This document shows positions 1 to 12,600 of a stretch of 64,000 nucleotides of DNA, piece by piece. Each line of letters opens with the position of its first letter. The first letter of the stretch is position 1. Source of the stretch: Limnoperna fortunei. Its lineage: Eukaryota; Mollusca; Bivalvia; Mytilida; Modiolidae. Where the stretch lies: the NCBI GenBank assembly GCA_944474755.1, contig OX104111.1, positions 96,886,805-96,950,804 of the forward strand, written 5' to 3'. The notes under the pieces were generated by a model. It was not told the origin of the DNA, did no database searches, and saw nothing but the letters and a program-made list of their open reading frames with translations. Made by a program: the position numbers and the translations under genes.

Positions 1-107
1 ATGATACATACTAGGTAATGAGGCAGATCTATGTATATCCCTCTCTGGGACCTTAGGCGCTGTATGATCATCTTCTTCCTCTGATTTGTCATCCTCTTTG
101 TTCATAT
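1..107 (-). CDS. Possible further NEK4-like exon, cut by the window edge
   Basis: The minus strand reads an open acidic stretch, NKEDDKSEEEDDHTAPKVPE followed by RDIHRSASLPSMYH, to the window edge. Its composition fits the acidic end of exon 14 ([16 protein letters not shown]). The phase left by exon 14 does not join this frame through any acceptor I can see, so a small exon may be missing between them, or this is not an exon. Confidence 0.35.
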
Positions 108-197
108 GTAAAGTTGTGTCTAATAAGGTGATGAAATTATTCATTTCTTTGTTTTCTCTTAAATAAAAAAGTTTAAATAATGTATGAAAACAACCAG

Positions 198-878
198 TAG
201 AGGCTCTTAAGAGCCTGTATAGCTCACGTGAATAACAAGAAAAAATTTATTAAGAGACATGACTTTTCTTGCCAATTTTGGCATTAAATGCTAAAAAGTT
301 TATGTGAGGATGCTGTTTCTATGAAGGTTGCCATGTTGAATTTCCAATCAGCAGCAATTTTTTATGACAGGTTAAGAGAAGAAGCTGCTTGTATTTTTTC
401 CAAGTTAAGCTATGTTCCATAATACAGCCATGTTGGATTTTGAATCAGCCGCAACACTAAACTTTGTAGAGGACAATATCGAAGCTACATTTCTGCAAAA
501 TAATAAATCAATATGCCTAGTGGTTTGTCAGGAAACAAATTTTGAAATTTTAGCCAATCAAAATTCATTTATGCCCCTGGCTGTCATGTTGTATTACTAA
601 AAATGTAAAAAAAATTAAAGAATTAAAAAAGATAATTTCCCAGCTCCATTTCTTCATAGTTGTTTTATATGTATGGAATAGTTTCAGAGATAGGTTACTA
701 TGTTAATTGATGTTCCATGGTGGCAACAATCTTGTATTTTGGATCAAAAGGAAAAATTCAAAATTACCAAAGGGGACCATCTGAGGTACAGTTCTAGAAT
801 ATCCTGATTCCTACTGCCGATGATGGCCAACAAGTGATGAGAATAGCTCACACTGACCTTTGGGGTCAGGTGAGATAA
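198..878 (-). mobile_element. Hairpin-capped repeat element, family A, single-core copy (minus orientation)
   Basis: The right-hand part (845-875) is a palindrome-like block reading TCACCTGACC...GGTCAGTGTGAGCT on the minus strand. The left-hand part (200-232) is the palindrome AGGCTCTTAAGAGCCT next to a GTGAGC box. These match the 5' and 3' caps of the larger plus-strand copies at 50.4, 57.1 and 59.6 kb. Only about one diverged core unit lies between (phrases like 'gccatgttg' recur). It is non-coding and lies in the distal part of the NEK4-like gene region. Confidence 0.6.
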
Positions 879-2430
879 AAAATGTCTACTTCAACAACCA
901 ATAACAATTACATTATAGGATTCCTATAAACAAACTAATACAAGTACTTTTACCTTTTGAGCCTGAAATAGAAGAGTACCACTAGTACATATTAGTACCG
1001 GTAGTCCATTTTTCTGTTCTTACATAAATATAGGACATGTAACCTTATGTAACTTCTTATAAGATGTATTAGGTCGTTTTTTGTTTAGAGAAAATAAATG
1101 TTTTAAGTTTAAATTGATCTCGATAAATGATTTTAGTTTTCAATAATGGGATATAAAATCGTAATATTTCAGAATGCATATGTCACCCTTTAAAATCACA
1201 TTGAAATGAAGTAGAAGTAGAACAGTAGAATTAGTTAAACTGGAACACTGTAGTATCCTTCTTTTTTGCAATAGTTTATCAATATTTTAACCAATGGAAA
1301 ATGAATGGAAACATATTTCAGTCTACAACTGTAGGATTATCTCTCTATCTATGTTATATTGAAGTAATTTTGTCTTTACTTGAGATTCTAGCTCAGTGTT
1401 AATGTGATTTTGCTGCAGTTAGTACAAAAGCAGATTAAATTATTAGAAGAAAAATTAAACTTTAATAAAAATTAATTGGGAAAAAAATTAATATTTTAAA
1501 CATTTACTACAAAAGTGTCAACTTTTAAAGACAATAAAACACACTGTAATTGAAGAAAAACAAAAGCTAACACATTTTTTTTACACTTATATTTAACTTT
1601 ACACTTGTTATGATATATATAATGTTAAAGTTGATCTGGTGCAACAAGTTTAACTGTTAGTTTCTGTTAGAGCTATCTGCCCTAATTCCCATGGGAGACT
1701 TCCTATTGTAAGATAGTACATACTATTTCCGTAAACATAGTCCTGTTGTAAATTGAGCTTAAGTTTACTCAGATTTTATAGCTTTGTGTATTTGTGGATT
1801 TGGATTGCATTGAGGTTAAAAACTGTGATATAAACAATTTTAACAACTTTAAAACAAAAATTATTGGTTCATTACTACAATTCAGTTATATGCACCAACC
1901 AATCAACCACCACACAGCAGATTACCTTTTTCCAGAGTGACATAAAATGATAAGTCTATAACAATTATTCAGGCGATTAGTCTTCTTTTCAACTGTATAT
2001 AACACTTAAAGGCCACAAGGAGCCTATAATCGCACACTCGCATGGATTCAGATTATGTTGTTAAGCATTTACCTAAATTTACCTATATTAAGCAATTCTG
2101 TAAACTGGTCAACTTTTTCTTAATTTGACAACAAAATACTTCCTGACCATTATTTGATGAGTCTTATAGGACCTTACATTGGTACCAGTGGATTATAAGA
2201 TTTTTACAACTGAGATAGTTTAAATACGGAATCCAAGCCAGCCTTGGCAAGGACTTGCCATAATTTAACTACTGACATTGGAGACATCCGATAATCCTTG
2301 TTTTAAATACAAATTCTCCCAAACCTAATTTTACGGTCACGTGATAAATGGATGTTGTTTTGTTCATGACATCATTATTTCTGTTTATGACATTATTATT
2401 TGAAACCAATCAACAAATGAGATCCAACAA
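879..2430. other. AT-rich intron or intergenic DNA, no feature seen
   Basis: No exon-like open frame with splice sites and no clear repeat. It is probably intron of the minus-strand kinase gene if that gene extends beyond 3672. Confidence 0.4.
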
Positions 2431-2434
2431 GTGT

Positions 2435-2850
2435 GGACTGTGAGCATGCTCACAAATAAATACCCCCGCTTCGCTTCAAGTCCAATTATCTCCCCTGAAT
2501 AATATCCGACAGCGACAAAAATTCTTCATGCACATCTACATATGATGTACTCCCTTCATGTAAAGTTTCATCAAAATCTGTCAAACGGTTTAGGAGGAGT
2601 TGCGCTTACGAGGTCCCGCACTGAATACCATATTTAAAAAGTCTAAGTCCAATTATCTTCCCTGAATAATATCAGACAGTGACGAAAATTCTTCATGCAC
2701 ATCTACATATGATGTACTTCCTTCATGTAAAGTTTCATCAAAATCTGTCAAGCGGTTTAGGAGGAGAAGCACTTACAAGGGATGTGGACAGACAGACAGG
2801 GTGATTCCTATATACCTCCGCAAACTAGTTTGCGGGGGATATAAAAATTC
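2435..2850 (-). mobile_element. Hairpin-capped tandem-core element, family B, two core units
   Basis: The plus-strand left end has palindrome GTGAGCATGCTCAC (2439-2452) and then CCCCCGCTTCG. The right end has a palindrome around GCAAACTAGTTTGC (2820-2833) followed by GGGGG, preceded by a GACAGACAGACAG run. Between them is a core present twice (about 2478-2640 and 2645-2790), with the shared phrase ATTCTTCATGCACATCTACA. In minus orientation the order is 5' hairpin, simple run, tandem core, 3' hairpin, as in families A and C. Confidence 0.65.
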
Positions 2851-3671
2851 ACTACTGACAAGAATTATTTTTTCAGCACGTTCAAGTGATTTGAATATAA
2901 CGTAAAATTTGAGAAATAAATAATATCACTAATTTCTGAGTAGATGCCTTTGGTACACATTTGCTTGTAGCTTATATTAATTGCCAGACATCTTAAACAG
3001 ACCATTCAGTCATCAAAAGTCTGTCAAGCCAAATATGCTTTTAAACCAATCACGGATCATTAAATTTAACCTGACTCCGGATCATTAAGTTACGGTAACC
3101 AGGATCATTAACACACAAAATAACTTGATCATGTTATTAGTTGTAGCAGACATGTAACGTTAATTCACTGATCAGAGACAAAATTACCAGCAAAATGAAC
3201 ATTCTGCCCATGTTTGATTAATTCAAGCCTGATTGTTTCAGAGAAGAACATACACATAGTGTTGACAATAGACACAAAGTAATGACAATACTTCTAATTC
3301 CCATATGGCCTAAAAACTAACAGTAACCTAAGTTTTTACAGAAAATAATTAAAATTTCTATTTTGATAAGTTTACAATACTTATGCTAAATATACCTTCC
3401 ATGTTAATATCTGATGTAGTATTATTTATAATTTTAGAGCTGTTTATCAAATTTTTAAAGCTTGCAATACCACTTCCCAAAACACAACTAGTGTAGCAAA
3501 TCTAACACTGATGATTACAAATCTTAAAAATTTGGCATTTAATTATATTAAATAAACATTATATGTCTTACAATAGTAAATAATTAACAAAAAGCTGTTA
3601 AATTTAACAATAAAATGCAAAATATGAAGATACCAATCGAAATCATATGAAATATAACATTGCTGTTATAC

Positions 3672-6600
3672 CTGTCAGGATCAGAGCTAACTTCGTCATC
3701 CTCATCTGACAAATCATTCCTAATAGATGATAAAATTACTTGTAAATAACAAATTTCCCCACAATGCATTTGATTTCTGTTGGGTAGAACACAGTTGTTT
3801 ACTTCTAGACAACAGTCTTGCCATTGAATTATATGCTTTTCAATATAGGACAACTAATGTAAGTTACACATGTTGAAGGAAAAAATATTTTAAAGCTTTT
3901 AAAAATGTTTTTAATTCTTGCTTAACTTTGCATTATATTTAAGAGGGTTCAAACTTGCCATATAGCTAGTTTTTATACAAGGAATCATAATTAAAATTAC
4001 AAAATATATAAAATTAAATATATAAAATAGTGTTGTCTGAGCTGATTTCCGATGGATTGATAACTGAAATTCAAAATTTTCAGAGAAGAGAACAAAAAAG
4101 CATTAAAATAATCAATTCACAAAATTTTGTTCAATGTATTTTTCAAAACTTTCGTTATTATGCCAAGTAATTGGTATACATTGCAGTGATGGAAAGAAAA
4201 ATGGAGGTTTTTTAATAACATTTTTGTCTTTAGTGAAATAACTGGTAAAAAAAAATTTGTCTCTGTGACACAGATGTCCCATTGGCACACACAGTTAAAC
4301 ACCCACCTTTTTTCTATCTTCACTCAACAATGAAATATTTGGCACATCCCTACAGAAGTTTCCCCAGTAAAGAGATATCATCAAGTTGTAACTTTGTACC
4401 AAGATTTGGTACAAACGAATGTACAAACCAAAAAGCTATAACTTTTGTTGGTAGGACAAAAAGTACTAAAAATTTGGGTGATTTTGTTTTGAGGGGGGGG
4501 GGGGGACAAAATTGTCTCCCTTGTAAAATTGTCATATTTATTATTTTTGATTATTCAGAACTCATTGAAGTGAAAATGTTTAATAAATAGCACATTAAGT
4601 TTGAAATATTTTACTTACTATTCTTCTAATATTATCAAATTTAAGAGTTACTCATGAAAAGTTTATAATAATTTTACCATAAAGTGATACATACTTTAAA
4701 AAATGGCGGAAGGTGTACTGCATCCACTTAATTTTTCAATCAATGATATATTAATTATGTTCTCTCGTTATTAATTTTAAATTTATCATGTAAATATAGT
4801 GTTCAAAGGTTTAAATATTCAAATTTTACAACAAAATATAAATTTGAGAAGTAACAAATACAATGCTTATTTGTAAATTTTATATTCATAAAGAAATTCC
4901 ACTAAAAGGGTGCATAAAAAGGTCAATTACTGAGTTCCTGGAACTATAGAGGGCAATAGTGTTATTTATATTGTACTGAAATCTACAGAGAAATGAAATC
5001 TGGAGCATTTCACAAGATAAACAACATAACTGACCTTTCTCTATTTTTGACTGGGAAGTTATATAATATCTTATGGTCAACAGATGGTCAGTTATTATCA
5101 AAATTTCAATAATTTAAGAAAAACTATCCTAAATGTTTTCAATGCCAAGTGGGCATTTTTCATCTATATCTTTGCAAAAAAAAGATTTTGTGTATTATGC
5201 ATGGGTTTATTTGTCTACATTGTTGAATGATATTGTAGAGGTGTTATACTGCACCTGTCTAACATTTCTCATCACTAGGACACAATGTTTTACCATTATA
5301 GGTTCAACAGCATAAAAATGACTTCAGAATTATCTGCATGTTACCAGTAAGTGGTGAATTTTGTACCAAGTTAAAGAAAGGTCAAGGTCATTTGTAAGAT
5401 TTACCAGATACAAAATATTAACTGGATATAACTGTGAACATTATAAAGTAAAAATATATACTTGTACATCAGTTTTCTTTAATTGTACAAATTATCATTT
5501 ATCAAAACATCCACTTACCCAGGATTAAATATGCAAAATATTCTGAAATAAAATGTTTTCAAATTCTATTTACAAAGATGGAGTACACTAAAGACATCAT
5601 TCAGTTATTACCTTTTGTTCCTAATTTCTCCACTCTCTTTCATTGTTCCTTCATCTGAGCTCGAACTGTCATCCTGTAAAGATGGCTGCCTATGTCTAGG
5701 TGCTGCATGTCCTCTTGGATAATTTAAATCACGCTAAAGATTTTAACATAAAAATTTATTTATTGTGAATTACATTCAATTAATATTTGTTATAAAATTC
5801 CACCTCTGCATCCTCCAAAGTCAGGGGTTCTGATTCCACGTTTGCTACTTTATCACGATAATGGATAATTGAGCAAACACGGAATCAGAACCCTGACTTG
5901 GGAGAATGAACTTCTGTGCAGGTTTTGCCTGCTCGTTTTATTTTGCCATTTCATTTATAAATTTTCAATTTTTCAAGTCTCTTGTCAAAAACATTTATTT
6001 ATAGTACTTTTGACTCACTGTGTGCTGCTGCTGAATGCATTTCATTCCTTACTCCTTCACCTATGGGTCCATTTATGCCAGAATCTTTGTAATCAATTAA
6101 TTGTTTTTAATTAGTTGATACTGTATACAAATTTCAGCATTCAAATTTATTAATCATACTTTTGCAATGAATAAGGAAATAAAGAAAGTATTGACAATAC
6201 TTGCCACATACTCTTCATGCTCTGTTTAGGGCCAGAATCAAAAACCAATGTGTTAACCACTAGTAAACATGTGTTCATTTATCAAATATAATTAGAGACT
6301 TACTTGTATCCTCTCAGCCTTGGTTTCCTTGTTAGATTCATGTCTGACTGGTTTCAGTATTACTGATCTGGCTGATACAGGTCTTTCTAAAGCTACAAAA
6401 GTTCTTTTAATTCTCAAGTCATTCATTAAACAATACTGGTTTTTATATTAAACAATTCAGACTTGTATATAGGTCACTATAAGGATTTTTCAACCAGAAA
6501 AAATGTACTATTCACAAAGCCACTATACATTTTTGAGGGTTGAGAAATACCACTAGGGGCTGCATATCAAAGTCAGTAATTGTATAATATCAAAGTTAAC

Positions 6601-9600
6601 AAATCCTTGTCTATCATAGTAAATCTATTAGGAGCAGACATGTCTGTTGTTGTTGACAAGATTTTTGTGTTATAAATGCATAAATGAATCAGAATATAAA
6701 ACAGATCAGAAAACAAGTCAATACTGGATTTACAAAAACAGTAACGAGGACCATACTATAAACATTTGCATACATTATAAATTTAATCAGCTATGCAATA
6801 TTTGAGAACAAGGCATTTTAATGTTTTTCAAAAAGGGTCCTTGTTACAAAAGTCCTTTTTGGTTGTGGTTTTCAATTTATAAATGTAATCGAAAAAAAAA
6901 CACAACCTTTAATGAGGGCATTCCAATGAAAATGGCTGATTAACGTTGTTTTGATGGTTGAAGTCACTTTGTAGAGGACAATCAGAATAAACATGCACAC
7001 ACAATATGGCATCAGTTTACTTTGCAGTTTCTGAGAAAAAAGTATTTTCACATGAGGTCTTGATCTTATCTTAAATACGTTAAGCAGTGGTGGTCATTTT
7101 GAATGTCATATTAGAAAGAAAAACTTTACATAGGAGCAACTAATGATCATTGTGGCCAAGTCTGGTTTCAACTGGTCAAGTGGTTCAAGAGAAGATTGAA
7201 ATGCAATAGCTATAATTCACAGACAAGACTGACAAGGCCAACTGAAAGTCCCCCAATAACCAGTGATCACATGACCCAAAACTGATCACACATTTTCTCA
7301 AAGAGTACTTATTTGACTAGATATAAATAAATGATTGCAGTTAAGTGCTTCTTTATTATCAGAACAATGGATAATATTACAGATGAGATATAATGGAAGT
7401 CTGAACTAAAATGCACGTTTCTTTGGATGTTTGATCAAAATCCAATAAAACCTTGGATTTATAACATATTTTCTGTGACATTTTGGTCCTATGTCTGTGA
7501 GGTTTGGTAACTCAATCCCATAACAGCTAAATTACACAAATATACAGAGATCAGATCCAATTCAACTAGACTATAAAATTCATCCGAATAAACCACCAAT
7601 AACTTTCCTATGAGTTTTTGACATTTTTCATTTAAAACGGTCAAATCTGACAGAGGTTGGTTCTAGGAAAGCGTTGACACTGTACAGCCTTCTGCCTTAA
7701 TGTTTAATAACTTACATTGTGCAGCCTTCTCTTTTTCTTTTTCTCTTCTTCTTTCTCTTGCTGACAAATTACAACTCTGTAGGTAAAAAGTAGCTTTTAT
7801 GACTTTTTTATAATCTATTCTAATGTACAACATATGATGTGCTATTTAAAGTAAAAATGGGTAACTTCAAAGTTTCATCAATCCTAAATGTAACATTTTT
7901 ATTTATCACATTAAAAGTAATTTAACACTGCAGTATTAAATTTAATAAAAGAGCTTGTTGTAGCTCATTCATTCAAAGAATGCTGCACCTTTGCCAGTTG
8001 ACAATGACTACTTACTCTAGGTGTATTCCCCTTTGACAATGACTACATACTTTAGGTGTATTCCCCTTTGACAATGACTAGATACTGTAGGTGTATTCCC
8101 CTTTGACAATGACTACATACTCTAGGTGTATTCCCCTTTGACAATGACTACATACTCTAGGTGTATTCCCCTTTGACAATGACTACATACTCTAGGTGTA
8201 TTCCCCTTTGACAATGACTACATACTCTAGGTGTATTCCCCTTTGACAATGACTACTTACTCTAGGTGTATTCCCTTTTGACAATGACTACATACTTTAG
8301 GTGTATTCCCCTTTGACAATGACTACATACTCTAGGTGTATTCCCCTTTGACAATGACTACATACTCTAGGTGTATTCCCCTTTGACAATGACTACATAC
8401 TCTAGGTGTATTCCCCTGTGACAATGACTACATACTCTAGGTGTATTCCCCTTTGACAATGACTACATACTCTAGGTGTATTCCCCTTTGACAATGACTA
8501 CATACTCTAGGTGTATTCCCCTTTGACAATGACTACATACTCTAGGTGTATTCCCCTTTGACAATGACTACATACTCTAGGTGTATTCCCCTTTGACAAT
8601 GACTACATACTCTAGGTGTATTCCCCTTTGACAATGACTACATACTTTAGGTGTATTCCCCTTTGACAATGACTACATACTTTAGGTGTATTCCCCTTTG
8701 ACAATGACTACATACTCTAGGTGTATTCCCCTTTGACAATGACTACATACTTTAGGTGTATTCCCCTTTGACAATGACTACATACTCTAGGTGTATTCCC
8801 CTTTGACAATGACTACATACTCTAGGTGTATTCCCCTTTGACAATGACTACATACTCTAGGTGTATTCCCCTTTGACAATGACTACATACTCTAGGTGTA
8901 TTCAGATCTAAATCTTCCTCTTTGGAGCTTGATGTACTTGATGATTTGGCTCCATTTGATGCCTTATCTTCCACAAGACTTGGTCTCTTCTGAGGTTCAC
9001 CAGAACTGTGGTCTAGTTTAGGAGGGGGAGGAAGTGGCCTTGGATTGTCTACCTTCTTTGGCTAAAATCACAGACAGTTTAAATAAATCTTGGGATTTTC
9101 TTGGTGAATAGCAAAGTACTTATTTTAACATAAATATCTTTAAAAGAGAATTAGGTAAACTTTAATTACAAGTTTGTCTAAAAAATTTAGAACCAAATCA
9201 AGACAACTTTTAAAACAAAATTTAGATTATGCATGTACTTGAGATATGTTGGTTTCAGTTAAACAATTTTTGGGATAAGATTTCTTCATTATGATTTTAA
9301 AATAAAGATTTAAAAGAACTGAATGGAAACCATAACATAAATATCAGAAAATATGTAGCACAAATCAAATATTAGAAAAATATTCAACTGCCGGAAATCA
9401 TGCAATAATAACATACAAGGAAGGAAATTAGTAGAAAAAGCAATCTCCTTTGAAAAAACATGAAAATCAAGTGTTGGAAGTTGTACAAGCAACACAAATA
9501 GCAGAATTATTCTACATGACGAAAACTAAACAAGCATTTTTTCTTATGTTCATAATTGCACTGTCCAGCGTGAGGGTTCAATCTTTATAGCAAAAACAAA

Positions 9601-12600
9601 ATGTATCCTTTTATTTTCTAATGGTGTTTACAAATTTGTAAAATTCCACATCCAAGTCACAATTAACACACAAATTACTTACTTTACCATCAGCATCAGT
9701 TTCTGTTTGCTAAATTATTATAAAGTGTTCATTTTAATATGTTAGTAAGTCACAAGCTCAAGGATGCACACAATCATTGATTTTTTAATGATTATTATTA
9801 TAATAAAAATGTTATTGTTGTTAAGGTAACTTTAGTTGAGTTATTTAATGTTACATGTAAGTATTGATATCCAGTACAGATTTAATGTGTTGGTAAGAAA
9901 ATAGGACTATACAATTGGTATAACATAACTTTTGAAAGGCTTCAATATATAATATTTAATTTACTGTCAGAAACAACTGATGGATCTGCTTTTGGAGAGT
10001 TAAATTTTACAACAGGCAGATACAAGTTTTCTTAGAAGATTGATTTTAAGAAGCTGCAGATAGATGCAAGTGGATTCTTTAACATTTATTTTTTGAAACT
10101 ACAGGTAGATTTAAGTCCTTTTTTATACTGTTGTTTCAACTTGTTATTGATGGTTTAATTTGGGACCCTACAGGTAAACATAACTTTTTTGTGGATTGAC
10201 TTTCATAAAGTACAAATATTTTTTTTTTGCTGATACAATTTTAGAACTACATGTATAGGAAAATGTGTTCATTGAGGATTAACTTTTAGACTTACAGGTA
10301 GATAAAAGTGTTTTTTTGAGGATTTACTTCCATTTACAGGTAGATGAAAGTGTTTTTTTGGGGATTTACTTTTACAAACTTAAGGAAGGTACAAATATTT
10401 GTTAAGATTTACTTTTAAGAACTTAAAGGTCTATAACAGTGTTTTATTAAGAATTTTCTTAACATGATGGTCCATGTTACATCATAAAAACAAATATACA
10501 ATATTTAAGATTGATTTTCAAAGAAGTAATTTTCAAATTTACACTAAGAATGATCTTTTTGTTTAAGATTTCACAAATGTCATGTCATCTAGTAAACCAC
10601 AGTACCCCCAGTAAACCACAGTACCCCCAGTAAACCACAGTACCCAAACCTCCAGCAGAAATACTGAGAATGTAGATAAGAATTTATTGAAAAAACAGAC
10701 ATTAAGCCACAAAAGATATGAGTATTTATTATAACACCTATAAAAAACTCACATGTTTTTCCTGAAATTAAAATGTCTATTCTAAAAATGACATATTATC
10801 AATTCTCATAAAGACAATATCTTGCCAACATTTAAAGTACAGTCAACAACTCTTCGCACAAAAAGAAACCATTCTCTATATTCTATTTTGATATTATAAG
10901 CATGGTATTTATAAACTTAACTTCATGAAAATAGGAAAATGGAAAAAAATAGGAATTTAAATTGCCTACTTGCATGTGATAATATGTAGAGGAAAGAGGC
11001 AACTTAAATCTATATAATCAGTTTTGCATCCTGAACACAAACAATAAAGTCTAGATCTACATATATATATAATCTGCCAGACATGCAATTAATAAGAACT
11101 AAGAAAAGAAAGTTTACTATATATTTATGGTCGCTACTTACATTTTTAAAGATATCCTTTTTGGACAGTGACCTAGACTCACTTCTGGAACTAATGTCAC
11201 TTTTAACACTAATGTCGCTCTTAACACTAATGTCACTTTTAACACTTATGTCACTTTTTATGCTAATGTCACTTTTTACACTAATGTCACTTCGATCAGT
11301 ATCAAGACTAGATACAGTCTCACCATCACGTGCACGTTTTTTTAATGCACTCTCCTTTTTCTTTTTTGGTGAAGCTTCCTTCTTCTGTAAAATTACAAGA
11401 AAAAAGTTTGGTCTTAGATTTTTTCCATAACAAAACAATACAAAGATATGTGGACACTCATCCATGCATCCAGATGTACATTACTGAAATGAGTGATAAT
11501 AAATTAACAGTGCAGTACATTAAACTATTTTCTAGAGTAAGTGATACATATTGCAATATAGCAGTTATCATGATATCAAATGATCACATAGTGATTTTCA
11601 AATATTGTGATAACATAGGAATGTATGGGAAAAACATACCATAAATAGTACACTATCCAAAAGAATACCAAAATGTGTGGGGAAACAATAAAAAAAAACA
11701 ATGGAGTTACCCAGACGTCAACAAATAGCAAAAAAAAATCAAAGTAAGGTCAATATAAATTCAGAAAACTATTGAAAATTGTGAAGTTTAAACAAATTAG
11801 GCCACCCTTAAAACCAGTCATTTCTTATGGTACTAAGGTGTCTGGTTTATTTCATTGTATACTTACATATTTATTTTGATATTTAAAAATATAAGGTTTA
11901 TTTTACTTTTTTATCAAAGAAATCAGGAGACAAATTAAAAGTACCTCTTTTACAGTATGAACTTCAACTAGGGTATCATTCTCACTGGAACCTGAGGAGG
12001 ATTCCAACTTTTTCTTTTGCTCTCCAACATTTACATGCTCGGCAATGGGAGGCAACTCTTTATTGGCACCATCAGATGGTTTCCGAGCATGTCCATGTTT
12101 CCTTAAAGGAGCAGGTACAGGTTGTTGTTCAACTTCTATTACATCTATTTTGCTATTACTAGGTCCACTATCCAAGTTATCTTCACCAGGAACATGGACA
12201 ATCTGTCTGCTGACCTGAACAGATTTACCCACATTCAAAGGAGTAGAGTTTTCTGGCCTTGGTCTGACTTCTGGTGCTGTGACCGGCCTCCTTTGACCAG
12301 CAGTACTAGGTCGCCTGGTAATATAAATTTAGAGAGTTAATATTAGTACCTCAGTGTTGACATGCCTGTGATCAACAACAGATGACTAATTATCATAACC
12401 ACTAGTGTATCATCTATTGGATGAAAACAAAATGTCAAATAACAACAAATACCCCCCCCCCCGGTACTTGTATTAATAAACATAAGCTGTACATTGTATG
12501 AAAAAGAAAAACGTGCATTAGACTTAAAATAACCTTATCACAGAATTAACAGTATATTGTCATATGTAATCACCGTCAAAAGACATCTTATCTTATACTA

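Noticed and set aside
7998..8903. CRISPR-like regular repeats, or a CxxC-repeat protein ([12 protein letters not shown] per unit)
   Set aside because: There are no spacers, since units are directly adjacent, so it is not CRISPR. The 35-bp period rotates the frame and one frame contains TAG, so it cannot encode the repeat peptide continuously.
11083..11430. 115-codon plus-strand frame with MSLLTL repeats
   Set aside because: Antisense shadow of the SDISVK repeat in kinase exon 8.
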